Virus record (IMG/VR): IMGVR_UViG_3300021963_000696
Span: 1-22,741 of that record
Direction: 5' to 3' (one strand)
Length of the DNA: 22,741 bases
Source of the DNA: a virus
Shown here in pieces: positions 13,990 through 22,538 of this stretch. The translations under genes were made by a program, and so were the position numbers. The number at the start of each line of letters is the position of its first letter. The stretch's first letter is position 1. Below the pieces are notes generated by a model. The model saw only the letters and a list, made by a program, of their open reading frames with translations. It was not told the origin of the DNA and did no database searches.

Positions 13990-14364
13990 ATGCCAAGAAG
14001 TGCGCCAACCCCTTGCAGATACCCGGGTTGTATGGCTGTCTTGGCAAAGCCCGGTTACTGCGATTTGCACCGCGCTGCTACTCACCGTGAGTACGGTCGG
14101 GCAAGACGTAGTTTTGATACTGAGGTGGGCTTCTACCAATCGAAGAGTTGGCGGCTCTTGCGTGCAGGCTTCCTGCGGATGCACCCCTTGTGTGAGGGTT
14201 GCGCCAAATTAGGAAACGAAACACCAGCGGTCGTCGCTGATCACATTCAGCCAATCAAGGATGGCGGAGGACGCTTTGACCCAAGCAATCTGCAGGCGCT
14301 GTGCATCTCCTGTCACAACCGGAAGACTGCTCAAGAGACTGCCCGACGCCGCCCTAGGGGGTAG
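13990..14364 (+). CDS. HNH endonuclease (packaging-associated)
   Basis: 124 aa from ATG 13990, with GAAAG at 13976-13980 as the ribosome site (TTG 13981 is possible but less likely). The HNH fold is clear: C68-x2-C71, D84-H85 (VADHIQP), N100 (DPSNLQ), C105-x2-C108 and H109-N110. An additional N-terminal set C9, C14, C24, H27 suggests a second zinc site. In HK97 and many cos phages an HNH protein encoded beside cos and the small terminase works with the large terminase in cutting at cos. Its position directly before the probable cos region and small terminase supports the same role. Confidence 0.92.
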   Translation: MPRSAPTPCRYPGCMAVLAKPGYCDLHRAATHREYGRARRSFDTEVGFYQSKSWRLLRAGFLRMHPLCEGCAKLGNETPAVVADHIQPIKDGGGRFDPSNLQALCISCHNRKTAQETARRRPRG

Positions 14365-14548
14365 GGGGTCTAAATCTCTAGGAACGGCGCTCAAAGATGC
14401 GCGCGCCAGCTCAAATTTTTGCGCGTGCAAATTGAACTAGGGGGGGCTCCCCCTCCCCGGCCCCTCTGTGCGTCTTCGCACACAGCATTTACCGATTTAT
14501 GTGCGGCAACACACATTCACGGCACCTTGAGTGCGAACTGGAATAAAG
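14365..14548. other. Probable cos region between HNH and small terminase genes
   Basis: 184 non-coding bases rich in G and C runs. CTAGGGGG-type words occur at about 14354-14368 and CTAGGGGGGG at about 14437-14446, followed by a pyrimidine run of CTCCCCCTCCCC. A perfect 6-bp hairpin TGTGCG (14467-14472) / CGCACA (14477-14482) has a TCTT loop and no T tract. HNH-gap-terS is the usual order around cos in HK97-like phages, so this is the best candidate for the packaging site; the exact cut point cannot be told. Confidence 0.5.
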
Positions 14549-15010
14549 ATGGCTGGACGAAAACCACTCCCCACCAAGGTAAAGCAGATCAAGGGGACCC
14601 TGCAAAAGTGCCGTACAAACCTTAGAGAGCCCAAGCCGACTGGCGACCTGGTGGACCCGCCTGATTACATGCCCGAAGGAGCCAAGGCGGCTTGGCGATA
14701 TGCACTTGAGTGTGCGCCACCGCACTTACTCAGGCGACTGGATATGTCAGTCCTCGAGGTTTGGGCTTGCGCCGCCGACCTGTACCGAAAGGCACAAGCA
14801 GGTATCGCGAAGACAGGGTTGCTCGTGAAAGCACCCAACACCGGCGTGCCAATGCAGTCGCCATATTTGGCCATTGCCAACAAGCAGGCACAAATCATGA
14901 CCAAAGCGGCCACGGAGATGGGGTTCACACCCGCATCCCGATCCCGTGTCACCTTGCCCATGGAAGCGGCGGACGATGACTTGGACCCTTGGGCCGATAT
15001 TGCAGGATAA
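14549..15010 (+). CDS. Phage terminase small subunit, P27 family
   Basis: 153 aa from ATG 14549 (in-frame upstream starts near 14531 lack a better ribosome site). The opening MAGRKPLPTKVKQIKGT, then P-x-PP-x2-M-x3-A, W-x3-Y and the LDMSVLEVWACAADLYRKAQ helix, is the standard P27 terminase-small pattern. The C-terminus has LGF-like EMGFTPASRSRV and ends in DDDLDPWADI. It recognises the packaging site and recruits the large subunit. Five bases separate it from the large terminase start. Confidence 0.92.
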   Translation: MAGRKPLPTKVKQIKGTLQKCRTNLREPKPTGDLVDPPDYMPEGAKAAWRYALECAPPHLLRRLDMSVLEVWACAADLYRKAQAGIAKTGLLVKAPNTGVPMQSPYLAIANKQAQIMTKAATEMGFTPASRSRVTLPMEAADDDLDPWADIAG

Positions 15011-15015
15011 GTTCA

Positions 15016-16728
15016 ATGGCTCAAGACAGTTATGCGGACATTGCCAAGATGTACGCAGAGAGGGTCGTGGCCGGAGAGATTCTCGCGTGCAAGTGGGTCA
15101 AGGCGGCCTGCCAGAGGCAGCTCAGTGATCTGAAAAAGTACAAGGGCAAGACCAGTCCCTACCGGTTCAATCCCAAGCTCACAAGCAAGAGCGGCAAGAC
15201 CTACTACCCGGCGGACAATCTGTGCGCTTTTATTGAGCGGCTGCCGCACGTCAAGGGGCCGCTTGCGGGAGAGCCCATCACGCTGGAGCCGTGGCAGGTG
15301 TTCATCCTCACGACGGTTTTCGGATGGGTCAAGGCCGATGGGACGCGGCGCTTTCGTCGCTCATACATCGAGGTTCCACGAGGCAATGCCAAGTCCACTC
15401 TGTCTTCTGCGGTAGGCCTGTACATGTTGGCTGCCGATGGTGAGGGAGGTGCCGAGGTGTATTCGCTGGCCACCACCCGTGACCAGGCTCGCATCGTGTT
15501 TGGTGATGCCCAGACCATGGCGCGCCGCAGCCCGGGGTTTCGCAACCGGTTTTCGGTAAACGTCGGGGCGCACAACATGAACGTGTTGTCGTCTGGGTCA
15601 AAGTTTGAAGCACTTTCAGCCGAAGGTTCCACGCTGGACGGTCTGAACATTCATTTTGGTTGCGTCGACGAATTGCACGCGCACAAGACCCGCACGGTGT
15701 ACGACGTGGTCGAGACCGGCACCGGCAAGCGGGACAACTCGCTCTTGTGGGTGATCACCACGGCAGGCAGCAACCGCGCGGGCATCTGCTACGAGGTCCG
15801 CTCGTTCGTGACCAAGCTGCTTGATGGCGTCTTCGAGGATGACACCCAGTTCGGGATCATCTACGGGCTTGATGATGGGGATGACTGGACAACTGAAGAG
15901 TCACTCATCAAGGCTAACCCCAACTGGGGCATTTCGGTGAGGTCCGAGGTGCTCGGGCCGCTGCAGGCCAAAGCCATGCAACTGCCCAGCGCCGTCAACA
16001 ACTTCAAGACCAAACACCTCAATGAATGGGTGAACGCCGACACGGCCTGGATGGACATGCGCTCCTGGGATGCCTGTACCGAGCACGGGATGTTCATTGA
16101 GCAATTCGAAGGCCAGCCCTGCTGGATTGGCCTGGACCTGGCCAGTAAGACTGACATTGCTGCCTTGGTGGCGGTGTTCCGGCATCCTGAGATTTCGGAT
16201 GCCTACGTGACCTTTGGCAAGTACTACCTGCCCGAGGACACGGTCAACGGCGCAGGCAACAGCCAGTACGGCGGCTGGATGCATTCGGGGCGGCTCATCG
16301 TCACCCCGGGCAACGTAATCGACTTTGGCTGGATCGAGTCGGATTTGCTGGACATGGCAACCCGTTACGAGATTCAAGCGGTGGCCTTCGACCCGTTCCA
16401 GGCCACTCAGCTTTCGACTCGGATGCTGGCCGAGGGTCTGCCCATGATCGAGGTGCGCCCCACGGTGCTGAACTTCAGCGAACCGATGAAGACCCTGGAA
16501 GCGCTAGTCCTGCAAAAGAAGCTCGTCCATGACGGCGACCCGGTACTGGCCTGGATGGCCAGCAACGTGGTGGCGCATCTGGACGTCAAAGACAACATCT
16601 ATCCACGCAAGGAGCGAGCAGAAAACAAGATAGACGGCATCGTTGCACTGATCATGGCCCTCTCAAGGGCGATCAAACCGGGGGACTCGGTTGTGCTCGG
16701 ATCCGACTATGAGTTGATGGTGCTCTGA
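15016..16728 (+). CDS. Terminase large subunit (HK97 gp2 / Terminase_1 type)
   Basis: 570 aa from ATG 15016. The ATPase domain has a variant Walker A PRGNAKST at residues 121-128 and Walker B with catalytic Glu, HFGCVDE, ending at 219. The nuclease domain begins WIGLDLASKTD with catalytic D374, then VAFDPFQAT and the final Asp in NKIDGIVALIMA. The length and motifs fit the Terminase_1 family. The protein packages DNA into procapsids and cuts it, docking on the portal encoded immediately downstream. The region is GC-rich (about 62-65% in single-line hand counts), higher than the replication genes. Confidence 0.95.
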   Translation: MAQDSYADIAKMYAERVVAGEILACKWVKAACQRQLSDLKKYKGKTSPYRFNPKLTSKSGKTYYPADNLCAFIERLPHVKGPLAGEPITLEPWQVFILTTVFGWVKADGTRRFRRSYIEVPRGNAKSTLSSAVGLYMLAADGEGGAEVYSLATTRDQARIVFGDAQTMARRSPGFRNRFSVNVGAHNMNVLSSGSKFEALSAEGSTLDGLNIHFGCVDELHAHKTRTVYDVVETGTGKRDNSLLWVITTAGSNRAGICYEVRSFVTKLLDGVFEDDTQFGIIYGLDDGDDWTTEESLIKANPNWGISVRSEVLGPLQAKAMQLPSAVNNFKTKHLNEWVNADTAWMDMRSWDACTEHGMFIEQFEGQPCWIGLDLASKTDIAALVAVFRHPEISDAYVTFGKYYLPEDTVNGAGNSQYGGWMHSGRLIVTPGNVIDFGWIESDLLDMATRYEIQAVAFDPFQATQLSTRMLAEGLPMIEVRPTVLNFSEPMKTLEALVLQKKLVHDGDPVLAWMASNVVAHLDVKDNIYPRKERAENKIDGIVALIMALSRAIKPGDSVVLGSDYELMVL

Positions 16729-16732
16729 GGCA

Positions 16733-18217
16733 ATGGGACTTTTCACATTCATCGATCGATTCAGAGCCTCGAGCAGTGACCGATCCCCTTGGGGAGACTT
16801 CTTCTTTGAACCGGTGTCGGTGCGCAGCGCCTCAGGCATGCGCGTCTCGCCTGACGGGGCGTTGCGGCTCGCGGCGGTGTATGCCTGTGTGCGCATCCTG
16901 TCGGAGACCATGGCATCTCTTCCGGTGGTGGTTTACCGCCAGCGCAAGGACGGAGGCAAGGATCGGGTGTTCGATCACTGGCTCTACGGCCTTCTGGCCC
17001 GCAAGCCCAACCGGTTCCAGAACCCATTCGAGTGGCGCGAGATGCTGCAGGGGCACCTGGCTTTGCGAGGCAATGCTTTCTGCCAGATCATCTCCAACCC
17101 CAAGGGAGAAATCACCGAGCTCATGCCGCTTCACCCAGATCGGGTGCGCATGGAGGTGATGGACAGCGGGGACTTCCGATACCGGGTTCGCATGCAAAAC
17201 GGGGATGAAACCGTATTCCCACGTGGGCAGATCTGGCACCTGCGCGGCCTGTCCTCGGACGGTCTGATGGGCATGAGCCCCATCGAGTTGGCCCGTGAGA
17301 GTCTGGGCATGGCGCTGGCCGCTCAGGACTACGGGGCACGGTTCTTCACGAACGACGCCAAACCCACGGGTGGCTGGATTGAGTTTCCAGGCACCTTCAA
17401 GGACCCTGAGGCCAAGCGGGTGTTCAGGGATTCCTACCAGGCGGCGCAGTCCGGCTCCAACCGGGGCAAAGTTTTGGTGCTGGAAAACGGCATGAAGTTC
17501 CATGAGGTGGGGGTCACGAACAAGGACGCCCAGTTCCTGGAGCTGCGCAAGTTCCAGATCACGGATATCGCCCGGCTGTTCCGGGTGCCTCCACACATGA
17601 TCGCGGACTTGGATCGAGCGACATTCTCGAACATCGAGCAGCAGAGCCTGGAATTCGTCATGCACACCATGACGCCTTGGGCCGAGCGCTGGGAGGCCTC
17701 GATCGAGTCGGACCTCATGCTCGATGGTGACCAACTGGAAGTCGAGTTCGACTTTGCCAACCTGATGCGCGGGGATGCGGCAAGCCGCTCAGCCTACTAC
17801 CAAAGCGGCATCCAAAACGGCTGGCTCACCCGCAACGAAGCACGGATTGCAGAAAACCTCAACCCGCTGCAAGGCTTAGACCAACCCCTTCGCCCGCTGA
17901 ACATGGTGGAAGAAGAGGACGCCGAAGAGGCCGAGCAGGAAAACGAACCCAACGACTCAGAGCCCAACGAGAACGATGCACCCTCTGGTGATCAGGAGAT
18001 GAGCATGCGCTTTCGCAAGCTGGTGCAGTCAAACGCAAGCCGATTGGGCAGGCGAATTGCACGCAAAGGCGTCCTTGATACCAATGAGATCCATCTGATC
18101 TCCCAGGCCTTTGGGCTCAATGAGAGCCATGTGCGTACCTGGGCGCAACAGCAAATACAGCCCTTTGAGGAAAACGCACTGGCTGCTTCCCTGATTCAAC
18201 TTGGAATGAACACATGA
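16733..18217 (+). CDS. Portal protein, HK97 family
   Basis: 494 aa from ATG 16733, four bases after the large terminase stop (CTGAGGCA in the overlap region serves as ribosome site). Recognisable blocks are AAVYACVRILSETMASLPVVVY, the FQNPFEWREMLQGHLALRGNAF segment, QIWHLRGLSSDGLMGMSPIE, and FRVPPHMIADL with ATFSNIEQQSLEFV. These are typical of Phage_portal HK97-type proteins, which form the dodecameric DNA channel. An acidic low-complexity linker (VEEEDAEEAEQENEPNDSEP) near residues 390-410 precedes a ~75-residue helical tail, longer than the shortest family members. The protease gene starts within its stop codon. Confidence 0.95.
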   Translation: MGLFTFIDRFRASSSDRSPWGDFFFEPVSVRSASGMRVSPDGALRLAAVYACVRILSETMASLPVVVYRQRKDGGKDRVFDHWLYGLLARKPNRFQNPFEWREMLQGHLALRGNAFCQIISNPKGEITELMPLHPDRVRMEVMDSGDFRYRVRMQNGDETVFPRGQIWHLRGLSSDGLMGMSPIELARESLGMALAAQDYGARFFTNDAKPTGGWIEFPGTFKDPEAKRVFRDSYQAAQSGSNRGKVLVLENGMKFHEVGVTNKDAQFLELRKFQITDIARLFRVPPHMIADLDRATFSNIEQQSLEFVMHTMTPWAERWEASIESDLMLDGDQLEVEFDFANLMRGDAASRSAYYQSGIQNGWLTRNEARIAENLNPLQGLDQPLRPLNMVEEEDAEEAEQENEPNDSEPNENDAPSGDQEMSMRFRKLVQSNASRLGRRIARKGVLDTNEIHLISQAFGLNESHVRTWAQQQIQPFEENALAASLIQLGMNT

Positions 18218-19140
18218 ACAAACAACTTCTGCTCTCCGAATTCCTGACCACGCCCTGGGCGCTGATGCCCGAGCGTTTGCAGGCCATGTCCGGCATCCTG
18301 ACGCGCTGGTCTGTGGGCGAGCCGCCCAGCGACGAAACCCTGTTTCAGGTCAATACCGATCGCCTTATCCGTGACACCCGAAAACAAATGGCGGCCGCCA
18401 GCACGGGCACGGGCATCGCGGTGCTACCCCTGTACGGGGTGGTGACGCAGCGCGGCAACATGGTCGATGACATTTCCGGGCCGGGCAGCACCAGCACCCA
18501 GCAGTTCACTTCGGTCCTGCGCCAGATGTTGACCGATGATACTGTGGGCCAGATCCTGATCGACATCGACAGCCCTGGTGGCAGTGTCTATGGAGTCAGT
18601 GAGCTGGCCAGCGAAATCGTCAAGGCCCGTACCCAAAAGCCGGTCATTGCCGTGGCCAACAGCCTGGCGGCGTCTGCTGCTTATTGGATTGGCTGTTCGG
18701 CCAGCGAGTTCTACGTCACCCCGGGTGGCGAGGTGGGCTCAATCGGTGTGTGGCAAGCCCACTTCGATTATTCGAAGGCTCTGGAAGAAGAAGGGGTCAA
18801 GCCCACCCTGATTTCAGCGGGCAAATTCAAGGTCGAAGGCAACCCGTATGTTCCGCTCGACGAGCAGGCACAGGCCTTCATGCAATCCCGTGTGGACGAC
18901 TACTACAACGCATTCGTTGAAGCAGTTGCCGTTGGAAGAGGAGTCTCGATCAGCGATGTCAGAGATGGAATGGGCGAAGGTCGCATGCTTGGCGCTGATG
19001 CAGCTTTAGCAATGAATATGGTCGATGGAATTTCAACCTTCGATGAAGTCCTAGCCAAGATGCAGTCCAGCATCAAGACCTCTGTGCCACGCGGTCAATT
19101 GCGGTTGAAGCAAGCGCGAGACGCACTCGCCTTGATCTGA
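18214..19140 (+). CDS. S49 (SppA/ClpP-like) head maturation protease
   Basis: 308 aa, ATG 18214 overlapping the portal stop. The signature IDIDSPGGSV (residues 116-125), the catalytic Ser in NSLAASAAYWIG (S154) and the Lys in the SAGKFKVEGNPY segment (K206, or K204) identify the Ser-Lys dyad of family S49. It has no signal peptide, so it is not the host SppA. In phages this enzyme cleaves the capsid delta domain during prohead maturation and is encoded between portal and capsid genes, as here. GC falls from about 59% (18541-18900) to about 52% (18901-19140), suggesting a recombination join inside the gene's 3' end. Confidence 0.92.
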   Translation: MNKQLLLSEFLTTPWALMPERLQAMSGILTRWSVGEPPSDETLFQVNTDRLIRDTRKQMAAASTGTGIAVLPLYGVVTQRGNMVDDISGPGSTSTQQFTSVLRQMLTDDTVGQILIDIDSPGGSVYGVSELASEIVKARTQKPVIAVANSLAASAAYWIGCSASEFYVTPGGEVGSIGVWQAHFDYSKALEEEGVKPTLISAGKFKVEGNPYVPLDEQAQAFMQSRVDDYYNAFVEAVAVGRGVSISDVRDGMGEGRMLGADAALAMNMVDGISTFDEVLAKMQSSIKTSVPRGQLRLKQARDALALI

Positions 19141-19161
19141 TTCATTTCATTTTCATTGCAT

Positions 19162-19247
19162 CCCTCCGTTGAGGGGTGTGCCCACCTGCGACCCGTTGGT
19201 TGCAAACCCTGTCGCCGCCTTGAGTCATTTCGACCAGGCGGTTTTTT
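19162..19247 (+). terminator. Hairpin leader with a terminator/attenuator before the capsid gene
   Basis: Two hairpins lie in the 127-base gap before the capsid gene. CCCTC (19162-19166) pairs with GAGGG (19171-19175) around a CGTT loop. Downstream, CCGCCT (19215-19220) pairs with AGGCGG (19236-19241), followed at once by six T (19242-19247). A GGTT-GCA-AACC mini-stem lies between. The second has the form of an intrinsic terminator, with a long 15-base loop. It ends 20 bases before the capsid start, so it would separate or tune packaging-gene and capsid-gene transcription. Confidence 0.6.
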
Positions 19248-19267
19248 CATTTCTGGAGAACCAATCC

Positions 19268-20584
19268 ATGAGTAAGCAACTCCGAGAGCTTCAGTCTCGC
19301 AAAGCAACCCTGGTCAAGGACGCTCGCTCCCTGACCGACATCGCTGCCGCTGAGCAGCGTGACATGAATGAGGAAGAAATCAGTGCTTTTGAAGCCCTGA
19401 AATCAAAGATCGAGGCAACTTCTGCTGCTATCGATCGAGAGGCAGCCTTGATCTCAGAAGAAGCGCAGATGAACTACACGGCTCAACTGCCCCATGCTTC
19501 TGTGATCACAGTTGTGGATAACGCAGCCGCAGACCTCAAGCATGGCTTCAAGAGCGTTGGCGAATTCCTTAAAACTGTTCGCCATGCACAAAATCCTGGT
19601 GCCTCGATTGATGAGCGTCTGCTCATCGGCATGAACCGAGGTGCCGTGGCTCCAAGCTCCTTCGGCAACGAAGGTTCTGCCCAAGATGGCGGCTTCTTGG
19701 TTCCTCCTCAGTTCGCACAAGAGATTTTCCAGCTGTCGCTGGGCGAGGACTCCCTCTTGCCTATGACCGACAACGTGGAAATCACAGGCAACACGATGGC
19801 GTTTCCCAAGGATGAGACCACGCCTTGGGGTACCAACGGCATCCGGGCCTATTGGCAAGGTGAGGCAGCTTCGGCGATTGGCACCAAACCAGTGCTGGGC
19901 CTGTCGACCCTGCGCCTTAAAAAGTTGATGGCGCTCGTGCCTGTGACTGATGAGTTGTTGGACGACACCAATGCGTTGTCCACCTATCTGCCCGACAAGA
20001 TTGCGACTTCTATCCGCTGGAAGACCAATGAGTCGATCCTGTTTGGCTCCGGCACTGGCTTGCCTGTTGGCTGTATGACCAACGCAACGACCGTGACTGT
20101 GGCCAAAGAGTCGGGGCAAGCAACGCAGACGCTTTTGGCACAAAACCTGGCCAAGATGATCTCGCGCCTGCCACCCGGTTCATTTGGCAAGGCCGTCTGG
20201 ATCGTGAACAACGATGTGCTGCCTGCACTGTTCACCCTCACCTTGGGCAACTACCCGATCTACCTGCCTACTGGCATGAATCCGGGAGGCATTCAGGTCT
20301 CGCCCTACGGCACCTTGCTCGGTCGTCCTGTATTTGTCTCTCAGCACGCCAACACTTTCTCCGCTGCGGGCGATGTGTTGCTGGCTGATCTGTCTTACTA
20401 CCAGACGATCACCAAGGCAGGTGGCATGCAAACAGCAACTTCCATGCACCTGTATTTCGATGCGGATCTCACTGCATTTCGCACGACATTCCGCATGGAT
20501 GGCCAATCCAAGATCGCTGCGCCGATCTCCCCCGCTAAGGGCAGCACGACCATGTCGCCCTTTGTCCAACTTGGCGCACGTTGA
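19268..20584 (+). CDS. Major capsid protein, HK97 gp5 fold
   Basis: 438 aa from ATG 19268 (GGAGAA at 19255-19260). The frame reaching back to 19169 crosses the terminator-like hairpin and is not used. Residues 1-65 are charged and helical (KQLRELQSRKATLVKDARSL, EEEISAFEALKSKIEATSAA), the coiled-coil delta domain that acts as internal scaffold. A flexible stretch around 105-138 precedes QDGGFLVPPQFAQEIFQLS (139-157), where the mature shell domain begins, so cleavage is expected in that stretch. Later blocks such as FPKDETTPWGTNGIRAYWQG, KLMALVPVTDELLDDT and the WKTNESILFGSGTGLPVG loop are standard for Phage_cap_HK97. It forms the icosahedral head. Confidence 0.95.
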   Translation: MSKQLRELQSRKATLVKDARSLTDIAAAEQRDMNEEEISAFEALKSKIEATSAAIDREAALISEEAQMNYTAQLPHASVITVVDNAAADLKHGFKSVGEFLKTVRHAQNPGASIDERLLIGMNRGAVAPSSFGNEGSAQDGGFLVPPQFAQEIFQLSLGEDSLLPMTDNVEITGNTMAFPKDETTPWGTNGIRAYWQGEAASAIGTKPVLGLSTLRLKKLMALVPVTDELLDDTNALSTYLPDKIATSIRWKTNESILFGSGTGLPVGCMTNATTVTVAKESGQATQTLLAQNLAKMISRLPPGSFGKAVWIVNNDVLPALFTLTLGNYPIYLPTGMNPGGIQVSPYGTLLGRPVFVSQHANTFSAAGDVLLADLSYYQTITKAGGMQTATSMHLYFDADLTAFRTTFRMDGQSKIAAPISPAKGSTTMSPFVQLGAR

Positions 20585-20613
20585 TCGTCGCCTGAACCAT
20601 AAGGAGAACTTTG

Positions 20614-21063
20614 ATGTTTCCCAATGCAAAAGGCAGCGAACTGTTTTCGGTTCTGGCCACCCTCGACCCCGTCAGTCAAGCTGCGGGCACTGCAACGACA
20701 GGTTGGGTCTCTGCAGGCAACCATCACAACCTGCTAGCGCTGATTCAAAGCGGTGTCCTTGGCACTGGTGCCACGCTGGACGCGAAGATTCAGCAGGCAA
20801 CGGATGCTTCTGGCACCGGAGCAAAGGATGTGACTGGAAAAACCATCACGCAATTGACTCAGGCTGGTAGTGGCTCTGCAAAGCAGGCCATCATCAATCT
20901 GCGTCCTGAGGATCTAGATGTCACAAACGGCTATGCCTACGTTCGCCTCTCGGTGACTGTGGGCGTTGCCGCCAGTCTGACTTCTGCACAGCTGCTCGGA
21001 TTCAATCCCCGGTTCGCACCGGGCGATGCAAGCAATCAGGCTGCAGTCGCGCAAATCGTCTGA
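20614..21063 (+). CDS. Structural-module protein of unknown role, 149 aa (possible head decoration)
   Basis: ATG 20614 follows AAGGAG (20601-20606) at 7 bases; the TTG three bases earlier is ignored. The protein is Ala/Gly/Thr-rich, with LLALIQSGVLGTGATLDAKIQQATDASGTG, KDVTGKTITQLTQAGSGSAKQAI and YAYVRLSVTVGVAASLTSAQLLGF, and looks beta-rich. Proteins with this 'ATDASGTGAKDVTGK' style often sit directly after the capsid gene in HK97-like phages. Position and size fit a capsid-decorating or head-stabilising protein, but there is no direct motif evidence. Confidence 0.75.
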   Translation: MFPNAKGSELFSVLATLDPVSQAAGTATTGWVSAGNHHNLLALIQSGVLGTGATLDAKIQQATDASGTGAKDVTGKTITQLTQAGSGSAKQAIINLRPEDLDVTNGYAYVRLSVTVGVAASLTSAQLLGFNPRFAPGDASNQAAVAQIV

Positions 21064-21084
21064 TCCTGAGGGGAGACCAATCGC

Positions 21085-21708
21085 ATGCCCATGCAATTGA
21101 TCACCCCTCCCGCAGGTGAGCCCGTCTCTCTTCAAGAGGCCAAGGCTCATCTGCGGGTGGATTTCGATGATGACGATGGGTTGATCCAAGCATTGATCGC
21201 TGCAGCACGACAAGCAGCAGAGACCATCACCAACAGGCAGTTGATGTCTGCACGATGGAAGCTGGTTATGGATAGCTTTCCTGGACCAAGCCTCATGGGT
21301 GTGCCCGCTGGACAGCCTTTCTCATTGCCTGGGCATGCCATCCTCATCCATAAGTCACCCGTCTTGAACGTGGTGTCCATTAACTACCTCGACATGGCAG
21401 GCGTACTCCAGTCTATGCCTGCGAGTAATTACACGGTCGACGCAGCTTGTGAGCCAGCGAGGATCACACCTGTGTTCGGTCAGATCTGGCCGATTGCTCT
21501 TCCTCAAATTTGCGCGGTATCCGTCACCTTCGACGCTGGATATGGGGCGGCGGCATCGGTTCCCGAGGGGATTAAGAGCTGGATCAAGCTCAGAGTTGGC
21601 AGCCTGTATGCGCATCGCGAGGAAGTGGCAGCACTCTCCCGTGGACGTATTGAGCCGTTGCCTTTTGTAGATGGGTTGCTTGACCCTTTCAAGGTTTCCT
21701 TCATATGA
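21085..21708 (+). CDS. Head-tail connector protein (gp6-like / phiE125 gp8-like)
   Basis: 207 aa from ATG 21085 with GGGGAG at 21070-21075; ATG 21091 is a close alternative. The N-terminus PPAGEPVSLQEAKAHLRVDFDDDDGLIQALIAAARQAAE, with SL-x-EAK-x-HLRVD, the acidic run and the alpha-helical A-R-x-x-x-E segment, is the signature of HK97 gp6-like connectors. The C-terminal part (VPEGIKSWIKLRVGSLYAHREE) is typical of the phiE125 gp8 group. It forms a ring below the portal that joins head to tail. The next gene starts inside its stop (ATGA, 21705-21708). Confidence 0.9.
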   Translation: MPMQLITPPAGEPVSLQEAKAHLRVDFDDDDGLIQALIAAARQAAETITNRQLMSARWKLVMDSFPGPSLMGVPAGQPFSLPGHAILIHKSPVLNVVSINYLDMAGVLQSMPASNYTVDAACEPARITPVFGQIWPIALPQICAVSVTFDAGYGAAASVPEGIKSWIKLRVGSLYAHREEVAALSRGRIEPLPFVDGLLDPFKVSFI

Positions 21709-22055
21709 ATCCAATCAGCGCAGGCATGCTCACACGGCGCATCAAAATCCAGCGCCCCAGCACCATCAAAGATAGTGTCGGGGCACCATGCAGATCCTGG
21801 CTTGATGTTGCGACTGTGTGGGCGGACATCCAACCGCTGTCTGGAAAAGAAGCCGTAATTGCCAACCGGATCTCAGCGGAGTTATCGCATCAGATCATCG
21901 TCCGGTACCAGAGCCTGTTTGACAACCCTCAACAGGTGGCACAGATGCGAGTGCTTTACAAGGCACGGATCTTCAACATTCATTCGGCACTCAATGAGGA
22001 TGAAAAGCGCACGCAGATCATCCTGCTGGCGTCGGAAGGGCTTGACGATGGCTAA
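21705..22055 (+). CDS. Head-tail adaptor / head closure protein
   Basis: 116 aa, overlapping the previous stop by 4 bases. The pattern is MNPISAGMLTRRIKIQRPS, then WLDVATVWADIQPLSGKEA, then RYQ with the RVLYKARIFNIHSALNEDEKR strand. It matches the SPP1 gp16 / HK97 head-tail adaptor (head_tail_adaptor) family: a small beta-barrel that closes the DNA exit channel. Neighbours on both sides are connector and gp10-like genes in the canonical order. The gp10-like gene starts 8 bases before its stop. Confidence 0.9.
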   Translation: MNPISAGMLTRRIKIQRPSTIKDSVGAPCRSWLDVATVWADIQPLSGKEAVIANRISAELSHQIIVRYQSLFDNPQQVAQMRVLYKARIFNIHSALNEDEKRTQIILLASEGLDDG

Positions 22056-22536
22056 GCATGAAACGGTCAAAGTCGAAGGGCTAGCCGAGTTGGCCAAGGC
22101 ACTCCGTGAGCTACCTGATCGAGTTGCCAAGAACGGGTTGCGAGTGTCCGTCTACGCGGGAGCAAAAGTCATTCGAGACGAGGCAAGACTGCGTGCTCCC
22201 AGGGCGGCTCAGTCGCTGGGACCCAATCAGCCTCCACCAGGAACGCTCAAGCGCTCAGTGATCATGAAACACATCCCTGAGCTTTCAACCCTGACCCGAC
22301 AGACATTCTTTGTGACCGTGCGTCATGGAAAAAAGTACCGCAAGCAAGGCAAGAAAGGCACCCTTTCGCAGGATGCCTGGTACTGGAGATTTCTGGAATT
22401 CGGCACGCGAAAGATGAGAGCACAGCCTTTCCTTCGACCAGCCCTTGAGGCCAAGCGACACGAAGCTGTCCAAGCAATGAAAGACCGCCTGTCAGACCGC
22501 ATCGAACTTGAGGCCAAAGCGCTCAACAGAAAGTAA
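22048..22536 (+). CDS. HK97 gp10-family protein (tail component / neck)
   Basis: 162 aa from ATG 22048, preceded by GGAAGGG (22034-22040). The longer frame from 21859 runs over the upstream gene. Blocks VKVEGLAELAKALRELPDRV, GAKVIRDEARLRAP, PPPGTLKRSVI, AWYWRFLEFGTRKMRAQPFLRPALE are the hallmark of the HK97-gp10_like family (YWRFLEFGT...PFLRPA). The protein is basic and acts at the neck or tail terminator in siphophage assembly. It is followed by the tail-completion gene two bases later. Confidence 0.93.
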   Translation: MAKHETVKVEGLAELAKALRELPDRVAKNGLRVSVYAGAKVIRDEARLRAPRAAQSLGPNQPPPGTLKRSVIMKHIPELSTLTRQTFFVTVRHGKKYRKQGKKGTLSQDAWYWRFLEFGTRKMRAQPFLRPALEAKRHEAVQAMKDRLSDRIELEAKALNRK

Positions 22537-22538
22537 TC

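Noticed and set aside
14467-14482. TGTGCG/CGCACA hairpin as intrinsic terminator of the HNH gene
   Set aside because: No T tract follows the stem, so it is listed only as part of the probable cos region.
16832-17734. 300-codon minus-strand open frame
   Set aside because: Antisense to the portal gene in GC-rich DNA, where long shadow frames are expected; His/Pro-rich nonsense composition.
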